A stretch of 9,521 nucleotides of DNA. Source: Methylovulum sp. GTDB taxonomy: Bacteria; Pseudomonadota; Gammaproteobacteria; Methylococcales; Methylomonadaceae. Below the pieces are notes generated by a model. The model saw nothing but the letters and a program-made list of their open reading frames with translations. It had not been told where the DNA came from and did not search any database. The position numbers and the translations under genes were made by a program. Below are positions 1 through 6,513 of the stretch, piece by piece. Each line of letters opens with the position of its first letter. Within the stretch, counting starts at the first letter, position 1. The stretch spans positions 1-9,521 of the forward strand of contig JACXTQ010000164.1 of NCBI GenBank assembly GCA_016919605.1. Direction: 5' to 3'.

Positions 1-116
1 AACGGGCGGGTTTCAGTCAATTGCGAGCCGATATGGCAATCTATGCCGATCACTTTAATATGCGGCAAGGCGGCAGCGCGGCGATATTCGGCCAGCGCGG
101 TATCAATGTCGATGCC
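1..116 (-). pseudogene. lysA: internal fragment of lysA, inverted relative to the lysA 3' end
   Basis: Read on the - strand from 116 down to 3, this stretch gives an uninterrupted internal piece of diaminopimelate decarboxylase: GIDIDTALAEYRRAAALPH, then KVIGIDCHIGSQLTETRP. The HIGSQ motif belongs to the PLP-binding face of the alanine-racemase-like barrel, near residue 200 in family members. In an intact gene it lies upstream of, and on the same strand as, the C-terminal part that starts at 108; here it is on the opposite strand. Above 116 the - strand stops matching LysA (the expected KFG becomes HSG). On the + strand, 21-107 can be translated, but the result does not resemble LysA. The piece runs off the window at base 1. 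It is either the near end of an inverted segment or one arm of a fold-back assembly or amplification chimera. I am sure of the LysA match, less sure of its origin. Confidence 0.85.
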
Positions 117-449
117 GCTATGAATGATTTGCTGCGTCCGTCACTATACGGAGCCTGGCAAGATATTATTCCGGTTAGCCCTCATGATGAAGCCTTGCCA
201 TTGCGTTGGGATATTGTCGGGCCAGTATGTGAAACTGGCGATTTTTTGGGTAAAGACCGTGTACTAAAATTGGCGGTGGGTGATTTGTTGGCAGTGCGTT
301 CCGCAGGCGCTTATGGTTTTAGCATGAGTTCCAATTATAATTCTAGGCCACGCGCCGCCGAAGTGATGGTGGATGGGTCGGCTTGCCATTTGGTCAGGGA
401 GAGGGAAACCTTGGCGCACTTATGGGCTGGTGAGCGTTTGTTGCCGTAA
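108..449 (+). CDS. lysA: diaminopimelate decarboxylase, C-terminal part only (5' disrupted)
   Basis: LysA removes CO2 from meso-diaminopimelate to make L-lysine, the last step of lysine synthesis in the cytoplasm, using pyridoxal phosphate. From 108 the + strand encodes about 113 residues that follow the family C terminus closely. VDAAMNDLLRP comes first; then CETGDF, whose Cys (228-230) and Glu act in the neighbouring subunit's active site; then AGAYGFSMSSNYNSR, whose Tyr binds the cofactor phosphate; and the usual ending AGERLLP before TAA at 447-449. A family member has about 415 residues, so roughly 300 are missing. The frame stays open upstream to a TTG at 21, but residues before 108 are not LysA, so that start is not real. 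The gene as seen cannot make a working enzyme, unless the 5' junction is an artefact. It converges on the porin gene. Confidence 0.9.
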   Translation, partial: VDAAMNDLLRPSLYGAWQDIIPVSPHDEALPLRWDIVGPVCETGDFLGKDRVLKLAVGDLLAVRSAGAYGFSMSSNYNSRPRAAEVMVDGSACHLVRERETLAHLWAGERLLP

Positions 450-471
450 GACAGTATTGCGCAGAGGGCGG

Positions 472-501
472 ATCATTCCCATGCCGGAACATGGGAATGA
501 T
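472..501. terminator. 12-bp perfect hairpin between convergent genes
   Basis: ATCATTCCCATG (472-483) and its exact complement CATGGGAATGAT (490-501) enclose a six-base loop, CCGGAA. The hairpin sits 22 bases after the lysA stop and 9 bases after the porin stop on the other strand, where a shared bidirectional terminator is expected. Neither strand has a proper U-run after it, so it may stop polymerase weakly or mainly protect 3' ends of the two mRNAs. The inverted repeat itself is certain; the function is inferred from position. Confidence 0.6.
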
Positions 502-510
502 AGGTGATAT

Positions 511-1824
511 TTAAAAGCTGATGTTACCTTGTAGCCATATTTTTTGGGTGTCGGTGCTTTTAAAGGTCGGGTCAAGATTGTCACCGGCATGGTAGTAAGC
601 GTATTTCGCCAGCAAGGTGTAATGTTTGCCGAATTTTTGGACGGCTTGGAAATTCCATTCATCGCCGTAATTGTAGCGGCCGCCATCATCAGTATAGGCA
701 TGGTAAATGCCACTCACGACCAAATCGCCGCGTTGGAACGGTACCATCACCGTGCCAAAGACATCGCGGATACCATTGCTAGGCGTGGTCAGGAACAAAT
801 CCGCCCAACCTTGGAAAGCATGGTTAGTACCTAAGGGGGTGTCAAAGGTTTTGTTCAGCCCAGTACCGCCCAGTTGTTCCATAGCCCCTTGGAACATGAC
901 GTTATAAGCGCTCAACCCCCCCATCACGTTGTAACGGTCAACATCGTAAGTGGTCGGGCCGCTACCGTAATCGCTTTGATGGCCCCATTCCGCCGTATAA
1001 GCCAGGCCAAAATGGTCACTGATTTTGTAAGAGTCCAGCGGTTTTACGCAACAGGTGGCACGCAAGCCATAGGTTTGGCTGGATTTTTCATAGTTGGCTT
1101 TTTCGGTGTAATCCAGCCAATAACCATAACCAATCAAATTGCCATAATCGCCCATTTTGTAGTTCAGATTAAGGAGCGGGGCTTGCACGTTGTCGGTGGT
1201 GCCGGTAAAGGTTTGGACATTGGCGATATAACCGGCATTGACCACTAGGCCGAACAGGGTTTGGTTATTATGGGTAATCAGCACGGAATCGTAGGTTTGT
1301 TCCATTTGTCGCCAGCCGACGTTACCGATAAAACGGTCATCATCCAGTTTGATGCGTTGCCGCCCAACCTTAAAGATATTGTCGGCAAGGCCAGTGTACG
1401 CCAACCAAAATTGGTTAAGCTCGCTACGGTCAGGGTCGGCTACCTTTGAATATAAGGTATTACCATTAGGTAAGGTGTTGTTGTATTCATCCTGCATCGC
1501 CAAATTGCCTTCGTATTCGGCATAACCTTGGAAGCCTTGGAATGTTGGGGTGAGGTAGCCCAAGCGTAGGCGGGCGGTATTGGCGTTGGCGGTCAAAGGT
1601 TGTTTGGCTGGAGGTACTATCCCAAAACGGTTATCCTCATTGACGTTTTCATAACGATAATTCAAATCAAACTTAATCGCCCCGTTATGGCCGTAATGGT
1701 AAAAATTAAGCGCGTCTTCAATTTGTTGGCTCAACCCCGCCGAAGCAGGCTGGCTGAGAGTCGAGAGCGATAGTAGGATGGCCGATATCGGGCCTGACAA
1801 GTGTTTGCGTTGTTGCTTAGGCAT
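511..1824 (-). CDS. outer-membrane porin, alginate-export family (putative nitrate porin)
   Basis: This 437-residue protein has a signal peptide (positively charged MPKQQRK start, hydrophobic ILLSLSTLS stretch, likely cleavage after PASA near residue 29). A long run of alternating aromatic and polar segments follows, typical of beta-barrel strands, such as FDLNYRYENV and LLAKYAYYHAG. It ends in Phe (GNISF), the usual signal for barrel insertion. It resembles the alginate-export porin family (PF13372-like), many of whose members are general small-anion or sugar channels rather than alginate exporters. No alginate genes are here; it is the last gene after nrtA, nrtB and nrtC/D, so an outer-membrane route for nitrate is the best guess. 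The start is the ATG at 1824, because a G-rich Shine-Dalgarno (AAAGGGGGG) lies just upstream and the signal peptide begins there; an in-frame TTG at 1845 lies upstream of that site. Adjacent Cys258-Cys259 are unusual for a porin. Confidence 0.8.
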   Translation of the reverse strand: MPKQQRKHLSGPISAILLSLSTLSQPASAGLSQQIEDALNFYHYGHNGAIKFDLNYRYENVNEDNRFGIVPPAKQPLTANANTARLRLGYLTPTFQGFQGYAEYEGNLAMQDEYNNTLPNGNTLYSKVADPDRSELNQFWLAYTGLADNIFKVGRQRIKLDDDRFIGNVGWRQMEQTYDSVLITHNNQTLFGLVVNAGYIANVQTFTGTTDNVQAPLLNLNYKMGDYGNLIGYGYWLDYTEKANYEKSSQTYGLRATCCVKPLDSYKISDHFGLAYTAEWGHQSDYGSGPTTYDVDRYNVMGGLSAYNVMFQGAMEQLGGTGLNKTFDTPLGTNHAFQGWADLFLTTPSNGIRDVFGTVMVPFQRGDLVVSGIYHAYTDDGGRYNYGDEWNFQAVQKFGKHYTLLAKYAYYHAGDNLDPTFKSTDTQKIWLQGNISF

Positions 1825-1888
1825 AAAGCCCCCCTTTGTTTTCAATAAAAAAATGGTTATAAAAGCGTAAGGTTACTGTATCCGATTG

Positions 1889-1919
1889 CCCGTAGATATT
1901 GCACGGCAACGTCTACGGG
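1889..1919 (-). other. stem-loop in the leader before the porin gene
   Basis: CCCGTAGA (1889-1896) pairs perfectly with TCTACGGG (1912-1919). Inside the 15-base gap, TTGC (1899-1902) pairs with GCAA (1906-1909), giving a two-tier hairpin with an ACG tip. TTGCC (1886-1890) could instead pair with GGCAA (1905-1909), so two exclusive folds exist. It lies 65 bases upstream of the porin ATG and would be in the 5' part of a porin message. There is no U-run after it. It could be a processing, stability or attenuation element. Confidence 0.5.
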
Positions 1920-1931
1920 GCTATGGACAAA

Positions 1932-1953
1932 TGTCCGCCACTATTGGCGTACA
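1932..1953 (-). other. second inverted repeat upstream of the porin gene
   Basis: CGCCA (1936-1940) and TGGCG (1945-1949) form a 5-bp stem with loop CTAT. Across one C/T mismatch, TGT (1932-1934) and ACA (1951-1953) add three pairs. It lies 12 bases from the 1889-1919 hairpin. Function unknown. Confidence 0.35.
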
Positions 1954-1956
1954 GCC

Positions 1957-1974
1957 AAAAAAGCTAATTGCTTA
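1957..1974 (-). terminator. weak terminator-like element after nrtC/D
   Basis: On the - strand CTAA-GCAA-TTAG forms a 4-bp stem with a GNRA-type tetraloop, followed by C and six T's (1962-1957). The stem is short and A/U-rich, so any stop would be leaky. It lies about 67 bases after the nrtC/D stop, before the porin. Confidence 0.25.
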
Positions 1975-1989
1975 GGGTAAATGAAGGCA

Positions 1990-2016
1990 GGGCTGGCTAC
2001 TAGAACGCGACAGCCC
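1990..2016 (-). other. G/C stem-loop just after the nrtC/D stop
   Basis: GGGCTG (1990-1995) and CAGCCC (2011-2016) are exact complements around a 15-base loop, 24 bases past the nrtC/D stop codon. No U-run follows on the - strand. It may protect the 3' end of the upstream nrt message. Confidence 0.35.
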
Positions 2017-2040
2017 CCATGCGTTTTTACCGTATGCTTG

Positions 2041-3795
2041 TTAATGGGTGTGGTCACATTCGGTTAAGAAGGTCAGGATGCTTTCGCGGTAGTGGTAATA
2101 ATCATCATGTGCCAACAAGGCCTTACGCGTGCGCGGTCTGGGCAAATCAATCTCCTGAATCTTGCCGATTTTGGCGTGCGGGCCGTTGGTCATCATCACT
2201 ACGCGGTCGCCGAGCAAAATCGCCTCATCGACATCATGGGTCACGACAATGGCGGTTACTTGGGTGCGCTCCCACACTTCCATCAACACTTCTTGTAATT
2301 CCCAGCGGGTCAAGGAATCGAGCATCCCGAACGGCTCATCCAGCAACAGCAGTTTGGGTGACAGGGCGAAAGCACGGGCAATACCTACCCGTTGACGCAT
2401 ACCGTTGGACATATCCCCGGCTTTTTTGCGCAGGGCATCACCCAAGCCGACACGAGTCAAATAATAGCCGACAATGTCCTCGCGTTCCGATTGGCTGGCA
2501 TGGGGATAGACTTTATCAACACCGAGCATGACATTTTCAAACGCAGTCAACCACGGAAACAGGCTAGGGGCTTGGAACACTACGCCTTTATCAGGGCCGG
2601 CACTGTCCACTTCGCGGTTGTCGAGGATAATGCCGCCTTCCGAAATTGAAGTCAGGCCCGCCGCCATCGACAATACGGTCGATTTGCCGCAACCGGAATG
2701 GCCGATAATGGAAATGAATTCACCCTTCTTCATTTTTAGGTCAAAGCCGTCCACTACCTTCACCGTACCATTACCATTGGCCTTAGGATAAATTTTCGAC
2801 AATTGCGAAAATTCCAGATAGCGCGGCCTGCCTAAATGGTCTTGTTCCGATTTTAAGGCGGAAGAGCCTTGTTTCCAGTCACTGCTAGTGTTCGGGCGGA
2901 CATTGGGCAGGGTGATAGTATCTTGGCTGTCTTGGGTTTTGGCCATGCCAATATCCATCAGATATTGGGTGATGGCCGCCCGCAAGCGTTTGAATTCCTC
3001 ATCGTGGTTTAAACCTGCGCGGTCACGTGGCCGTGCCAGCGTCACCGGAAAGTCGGGGCCAAACGTGGCATCAGGGCCAGGATTAAGCGGAATGACGCGG
3101 TCAGCCATATAAATAGCTTCGTCAACATCATTGGTGATTAAAATAACGGTTTTCTTTTCTTGTTCCCAGATGGACAAAATCTCGTCTTGCAGGTTGCCAC
3201 GCGTCAAAGCATCTAACGCGCTGAGAGGTTCGTCCAGTAATAGGATGTCAGGGTTGGCCGCTAACGCCCGTGCCACGTTGACCCGTTGGCGCATACCACC
3301 AGATAGTTCGGCGGGTTTTTTGTCCATCGCCGCGCCCAAGTTCACCATACGCACGTATTTTTCGGTATGGGCTTTGCGCTTATCAGCAGGCCAGTCCTTA
3401 AAAATTTCATCAACCGCTAAGGCCACGTTTTCAAATACGGTCAACCACGGCATCAGCGAATAATTTTGGAACACCACGCCCCGGTCAGGGCCTGGAGCCG
3501 TGATCGGTTTGCCTTGTTTTAAGACCTGACCGCTATCGGCCTGGATCAGTCCGGCCAAAGTCGAAATCAGGGTGGTTTTGCCGCTACCAGAAAAACCGAC
3601 AATGGCAATAAACTCGCCGGCTTTAATCGATAAGTTGATGTTTTTTAAAATAGAGGCCTTATTTTTGCCTTCGCCGTAGGATTTGCAGACATTAATCAGT
3701 TCCACCAAGGGCAGATCGGCATCATTGGACGGATGTTTGGGGCTGGGTACGGTCATGATGGGTTGGGCACGTTTAAGTTGGGCGGCTGCGTTCAT
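2041..3795 (-). CDS. nitrate ABC transporter, fused double ATP-binding protein (NrtC/NrtD-type)
   Basis: This 584-residue cytoplasmic protein carries two complete ABC ATPase domains and should power nitrate import with NrtB. Domain 1: Walker A GFSGSGKT (67-74), signature LSGGM (164-168), Walker B LLLDEP with Asp188-Glu189. Domain 2: Walker A GHSGCGKS (365-372), signature MSNGM (462-466), Walker B with Asp486-Glu487, switch His520. A linker of about 70 residues (255-325) joins them. In cyanobacteria NrtC and NrtD are separate proteins and NrtC ends in a substrate-binding-like regulatory domain; here both ATPases are in one chain and that domain is absent. The usual switch His of domain 1 is Asn222 (ITNDVDEA; AAT codon at 3132-3130), and domain 2's signature has SNG for SGG. 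Start ATG at 3795 has a good CAGGAG site six bases upstream. The gene begins 13 bases after nrtB, so the two are cotranscribed. Related taurine- or cyanate-type importers are less likely given the neighbours. Confidence 0.9.
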   Translation of the reverse strand: MNAAAQLKRAQPIMTVPSPKHPSNDADLPLVELINVCKSYGEGKNKASILKNINLSIKAGEFIAIVGFSGSGKTTLISTLAGLIQADSGQVLKQGKPITAPGPDRGVVFQNYSLMPWLTVFENVALAVDEIFKDWPADKRKAHTEKYVRMVNLGAAMDKKPAELSGGMRQRVNVARALAANPDILLLDEPLSALDALTRGNLQDEILSIWEQEKKTVILITNDVDEAIYMADRVIPLNPGPDATFGPDFPVTLARPRDRAGLNHDEEFKRLRAAITQYLMDIGMAKTQDSQDTITLPNVRPNTSSDWKQGSSALKSEQDHLGRPRYLEFSQLSKIYPKANGNGTVKVVDGFDLKMKKGEFISIIGHSGCGKSTVLSMAAGLTSISEGGIILDNREVDSAGPDKGVVFQAPSLFPWLTAFENVMLGVDKVYPHASQSEREDIVGYYLTRVGLGDALRKKAGDMSNGMRQRVGIARAFALSPKLLLLDEPFGMLDSLTRWELQEVLMEVWERTQVTAIVVTHDVDEAILLGDRVVMMTNGPHAKIGKIQEIDLPRPRTRKALLAHDDYYHYRESILTFLTECDHTH

Positions 3796-3808
3796 GGTTG
3801 GCTCCTGT

Positions 3809-4825
3809 TTACAGCGCTCTGCCGAAAGAGAACACTTTTTGGAAAGACTGCATGATGCGGTCGAGGATAAAGCCGATAATGCCGATAGTGAACACCGCCA
3901 CCATAATGCGGCCTAAGGAGTTCGAGCTGCCGTTTTGGAACTCATCCCAGACGAATTTGCCCAAACCAGGGTTTTGCGCCAGCATTTCGGCAGCGATCAG
4001 CACCATCCAGCCCACGCCCAGCGACAATCTCATGCCGGTGAAAATATAGGGCAACGCCGATGGCAAAATGATTTTTTGGATTTGGGTGGCATAGTTCAAG
4101 CGCAACACCTTGCCGACATTGACCAGATCCTTGTCGATGGAGGACACTCCAACCGCCGTATTAATTAGCGTCGGCCATAACGAACACAAAGTGACGGTGA
4201 TGGCGGAAGTCAGGAAAGATTTTTCAAACCAAGAATCATCGGTGGTCACATACATCGAACTGACGATGAGCGTGACAATCGGTAGCCACGCTAACGGCGA
4301 CACCGGTTTGAAAATTTGTATGATCGGATTGAGCGCGGTATTGATGATGCTGCTCATGCCGCAGAGGATGCCCAAAGGCACGGCGACCAGCGTGGCGATT
4401 ACAAAGCCTGCAAAGACGGTGCGCAAACTGGTCAGAATTTGATCCAGATAGGTTGGTTTTCCCGTGTAAGGACGTTTTTTGACTTCGGCAGTGGGGTTTT
4501 CCGCCAGCATTTTGTCGTCACGCGCTTGTTGGCGTTGGTAAAACTCGACTTCTTTTTGGCGCTCGGCATAATGTGCTTCAAGTAGTCCGCCCGCTTCTTC
4601 CCAAACCGCCGAAGGCCCTGGGATAGCACCCAGGCTGGTGTGGACTTTGGAGGCGGAAAAGCTCCACATCCCTAAAAACAGCATGAAAGCGATAATGGGG
4701 ATACCCATTATTAGCCATAACTCACGCAGTTGTTGACTGGGGTTTTCGCCCGCCGCCAGCTTTACCAGCGGGACAAACCACGTCAGCCCGGTGATGTTTA
4801 GAAATTTGATTAATTGGTGGCTCAT
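3809..4825 (-). CDS. nrtB: nitrate ABC transporter permease NrtB
   Basis: This 338-residue inner-membrane protein should form the channel through which NrtA-delivered nitrate enters, driven by the double ATPase encoded 13 bases downstream. Hydrophobic segments appear near residues 36-55, 137-157, 175-192, 203-223, 262-280 and 306-323. The cytoplasmic coupling loop of the binding-protein-dependent permease family is visible as AEMLAQNPGLGKF (279-291). Between the first two membrane segments lies a long, highly charged stretch (about 60-135, including HYAERQKEVEFYQRQQ), which makes the protein longer than the ~280-residue cyanobacterial NrtB. Start ATG at 4825 follows TAGGGG with five bases between. 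The 146 bases separating it from nrtA contain an intrinsic-terminator-like hairpin, so it probably receives only part of nrtA transcription. Cyanate or bicarbonate permeases are close relatives; nasA and nrtA nearby favour nitrate. Confidence 0.9.
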   Translation of the reverse strand: MSHQLIKFLNITGLTWFVPLVKLAAGENPSQQLRELWLIMGIPIIAFMLFLGMWSFSASKVHTSLGAIPGPSAVWEEAGGLLEAHYAERQKEVEFYQRQQARDDKMLAENPTAEVKKRPYTGKPTYLDQILTSLRTVFAGFVIATLVAVPLGILCGMSSIINTALNPIIQIFKPVSPLAWLPIVTLIVSSMYVTTDDSWFEKSFLTSAITVTLCSLWPTLINTAVGVSSIDKDLVNVGKVLRLNYATQIQKIILPSALPYIFTGMRLSLGVGWMVLIAAEMLAQNPGLGKFVWDEFQNGSSNSLGRIMVAVFTIGIIGFILDRIMQSFQKVFSFGRAL

Positions 4826-4872
4826 AATGACCCCTAGCTTGGCGCAACAGCACCGTTGGCAAAAAAATTCAT

Positions 4873-4897
4873 CTTAAAAAAAGTGCATCCTTGCACT
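4873..4897 (-). terminator. intrinsic-terminator-like hairpin between nrtA and nrtB
   Basis: On the - strand AGTGCA (4897-4892), loop AGGA, and TGCACT (4887-4882) form a perfect 6-bp stem followed directly by six more T's (4881-4876). It lies 75 bases after the nrtA stop and 48 before nrtB. Since nrtB needs nrtA's promoter, partial termination is likely, giving excess binding protein over permease, as in many ABC importer operons. It could also shield the nrtA mRNA 3' end. Confidence 0.7.
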
Positions 4898-4971
4898 GAA
4901 TTTGACAGCCTTGTCTAACCAGGAACACTCACTTACGAGTTGGATGAAGTTGTATAAAGTATTGTAGCCGA

Positions 4972-6363
4972 TTAATCGACTACCTTGCCGCCCACCACTT
5001 TTTGCTTGCCTTTCAGGCCAATCGGGAATTGTTCCAGATAAGCGTTGGGGCTGTTGGCATCAAACGTCACTTTGTCGATAAAAAAGTTTTGCGATGGCTT
5101 GATGCTGGTGTCTGCGGGAAAATCAGCCGCTTTGGCTTTGCCTTCGGCCACCAACTCTTTCGCCGCAGTCAAATAAATGTCCGGGCGATAGACTTTTTTC
5201 GCCGTGTCCATATACCAGCCATCAGGCTTGAATTCGTTGATGATGCCCCAACGGCGTAATTGGGTGAGATACCATACCGCACTGCTGTAAGAAGGGTAGC
5301 TCGCGCCGTTACGGAAAAAGGTATTGAAATCGGGCAATGGCCGTTTGTCGCCTTTCTCGTATTCAAACGTGCCGGTCATGCTGTTCGCCAAAACCTCGTA
5401 GTCTGCGCCCACATATTGTTTTTGCGACAGCATTTCGATGGCTTCATTGCGGTTTTTATTATTGTCGGCATCCAACCAGATAGCGGCGCGGATTAACGCC
5501 TTAACGACTGCTAAATGGGTGTTGGGGTTTTTGTCCGCCCAAGCTTTCGTTACGCCAAACACTTTTTCGGGGGTGTCTTTCCATAGTTCGTCATCAGTGA
5601 CCACTGGTACACCGATACCTTTAAATACCGCTTGTTGGTTCCATGGCTCACCAACGCAATAGCCGTTAATGGTGCCGGATTCCAAGGTGGCGGGCATTTG
5701 TGGCGGTGGGGTGACAGAGAGTAGGGCATCTGCGTCCAATTGCCCGGAGGTGTCTTGGGGTGGCTCATAAAAGCCCGGTTTGATACCGCCGGCCGCCAAC
5801 CAATAACGCAGTTTCAGGTTATGGCTACCGATTGGGAAAGTCATCGCCATGTTAAAAGGCTTGCCTTCGCTTTTAAATTTGTCCACGACCGGTTTTAGTG
5901 CATCGGCTTTGATAGGATGTGCAGGCTTGCCGCCAGTCATCGGTACGTTGGGTTTCATTTGTTTCCACACATCATTGGATACGGTGATCGCACTGCCATT
6001 GAAACCCATGCTGAACGCAGTGACGATGTCAGCTTGCGCCCCAAAGCCGACGCTCATGCCCAAGGGTGCGGGGGCGAGCATGTGCGAGCCGTCCAATTCG
6101 CCGCTGACCACACGATCCATGACCACTTTCCAGTTAGCTTGGGCTTCTAATTGCACAAACAGGCCTTCTTCCTCAAAAAAACCTTTTTCAAACGCCACCG
6201 CTAAGGGCGCCATGTCAGTCAGTTTGATAAAGCCGAATTTGAGGTTTTCTTTTTCAATGTTCTTGACTGCATTGGCATTGATGGAGAACGTCAGTGCCGT
6301 TACGGCGACAATGGCGGATAATGCAGTAACCAGTTTTTTAAGCGGCATTCCGGTGTGTTTCAT
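4972..6363 (-). CDS. nrtA: periplasmic nitrate-binding protein NrtA
   Basis: This 463-residue protein is the substrate-binding part of the NrtABCD/CmpABCD-type nitrate importer: it captures nitrate in the periplasm and hands it to NrtB. A Sec signal peptide is clear: MKHTGMPLKK, then a hydrophobic stretch to about residue 30, with ANA before VKNIEKEN as likely cleavage site. No lipobox Cys is present, so it should be soluble, unlike the lipid-anchored cyanobacterial protein. The mature part has family patterns: FGFIKLTDMAPLAVAFEKGFF, GSHNLKLRYWLAAGGI (about 178-193) and GYCVGEPWN (about 231-240). The start is ATG at 6363, with AGGA nine bases upstream. A longer reading frame from ATG 6432 is rejected because that codon lies inside a terminator hairpin and the extra residues precede the signal peptide. 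The sigma-54 promoter and leader at 6364-6530 control it. Bicarbonate-binding CmpA is the nearest alternative; nasA next door argues for nitrate. Confidence 0.92.
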   Translation of the reverse strand: MKHTGMPLKKLVTALSAIVAVTALTFSINANAVKNIEKENLKFGFIKLTDMAPLAVAFEKGFFEEEGLFVQLEAQANWKVVMDRVVSGELDGSHMLAPAPLGMSVGFGAQADIVTAFSMGFNGSAITVSNDVWKQMKPNVPMTGGKPAHPIKADALKPVVDKFKSEGKPFNMAMTFPIGSHNLKLRYWLAAGGIKPGFYEPPQDTSGQLDADALLSVTPPPQMPATLESGTINGYCVGEPWNQQAVFKGIGVPVVTDDELWKDTPEKVFGVTKAWADKNPNTHLAVVKALIRAAIWLDADNNKNRNEAIEMLSQKQYVGADYEVLANSMTGTFEYEKGDKRPLPDFNTFFRNGASYPSYSSAVWYLTQLRRWGIINEFKPDGWYMDTAKKVYRPDIYLTAAKELVAEGKAKAADFPADTSIKPSQNFFIDKVTFDANSPNAYLEQFPIGLKGKQKVVGGKVVD

Positions 6364-6392
6364 GATGGCTTTTCCTGTAGGGAATTTAGGGC

Positions 6393-6450
6393 AAAAAAAA
6401 AGCGTCTCGAAACTAACGGTGATAATGACCATTAGTTTGTCGACGCCTTT
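6393..6450 (-). terminator. intrinsic terminator in the nrtA leader (attenuator)
   Basis: On the - strand GCGTC (6446-6442) pairs with GACGC (6406-6402). After a 3x3 internal loop, AAACTAATGGT (6438-6428) pairs with ACCGTTAGTTT (6420-6410) through eleven pairs, one of them U-G, leaving a seven-base loop CATTATC. Nine T's follow at once (6401-6393). It ends 29 bases before the nrtA ATG and lies downstream of the only good promoter. It therefore cannot be serving an upstream gene alone; it would stop nrtA transcription unless overridden. Confidence 0.85.
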
Positions 6451-6454
6451 GTCA

Positions 6455-6500
6455 AATGCTCAGCAGTGAGCTTAAGGTTTTGGTTCCATCTTTAGAATCA
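6455..6500 (-). promoter_or_regulatory. two-hairpin ANTAR-type antiterminator element (NasR/NasT target)
   Basis: Two small hairpins precede the leader terminator. The first has TTCT (6497-6494) pairing with GGAA (6487-6484), loop AAAGAT (6493-6488), plus two outer pairs (6500/6481 and 6499/6482) beyond one A-C mismatch. The second has GCTC (6471-6468) pairing with GAGC (6461-6458), loop ACTGCT (6467-6462), although A and U of this loop could also pair. Both six-base loops fit ANNGNN (A at 1, G at 4), the published hallmark of RNAs bound by ANTAR-domain antiterminators such as NasR and NasT. The hairpins are about 9 bases apart, the first begins within about 5 bases of the predicted transcript start, and the second ends about 5 bases before the terminator. 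Stems are short, so this rests on loop identity, order and gene context. No ANTAR protein gene is in the window. Confidence 0.65.
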
Positions 6501-6513
6501 TTATCTATTTACA

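Noticed and set aside
21..107. N-terminal extension of the + strand lysA reading frame from TTG 21
   Set aside because: Its translation has no LysA similarity; the opposite strand here encodes LysA.
1825..1845. TTG start for the porin at 1845
   Set aside because: The G-rich ribosome site lies inside this stretch and the signal peptide fits ATG 1824.
6361..6432. Longer NrtA starting at ATG 6432
   Set aside because: That ATG lies in the leader terminator hairpin, and the added residues are translated from its 3' arm and U-tract ahead of a normal signal peptide; ATG 6363 has its own ribosome site.
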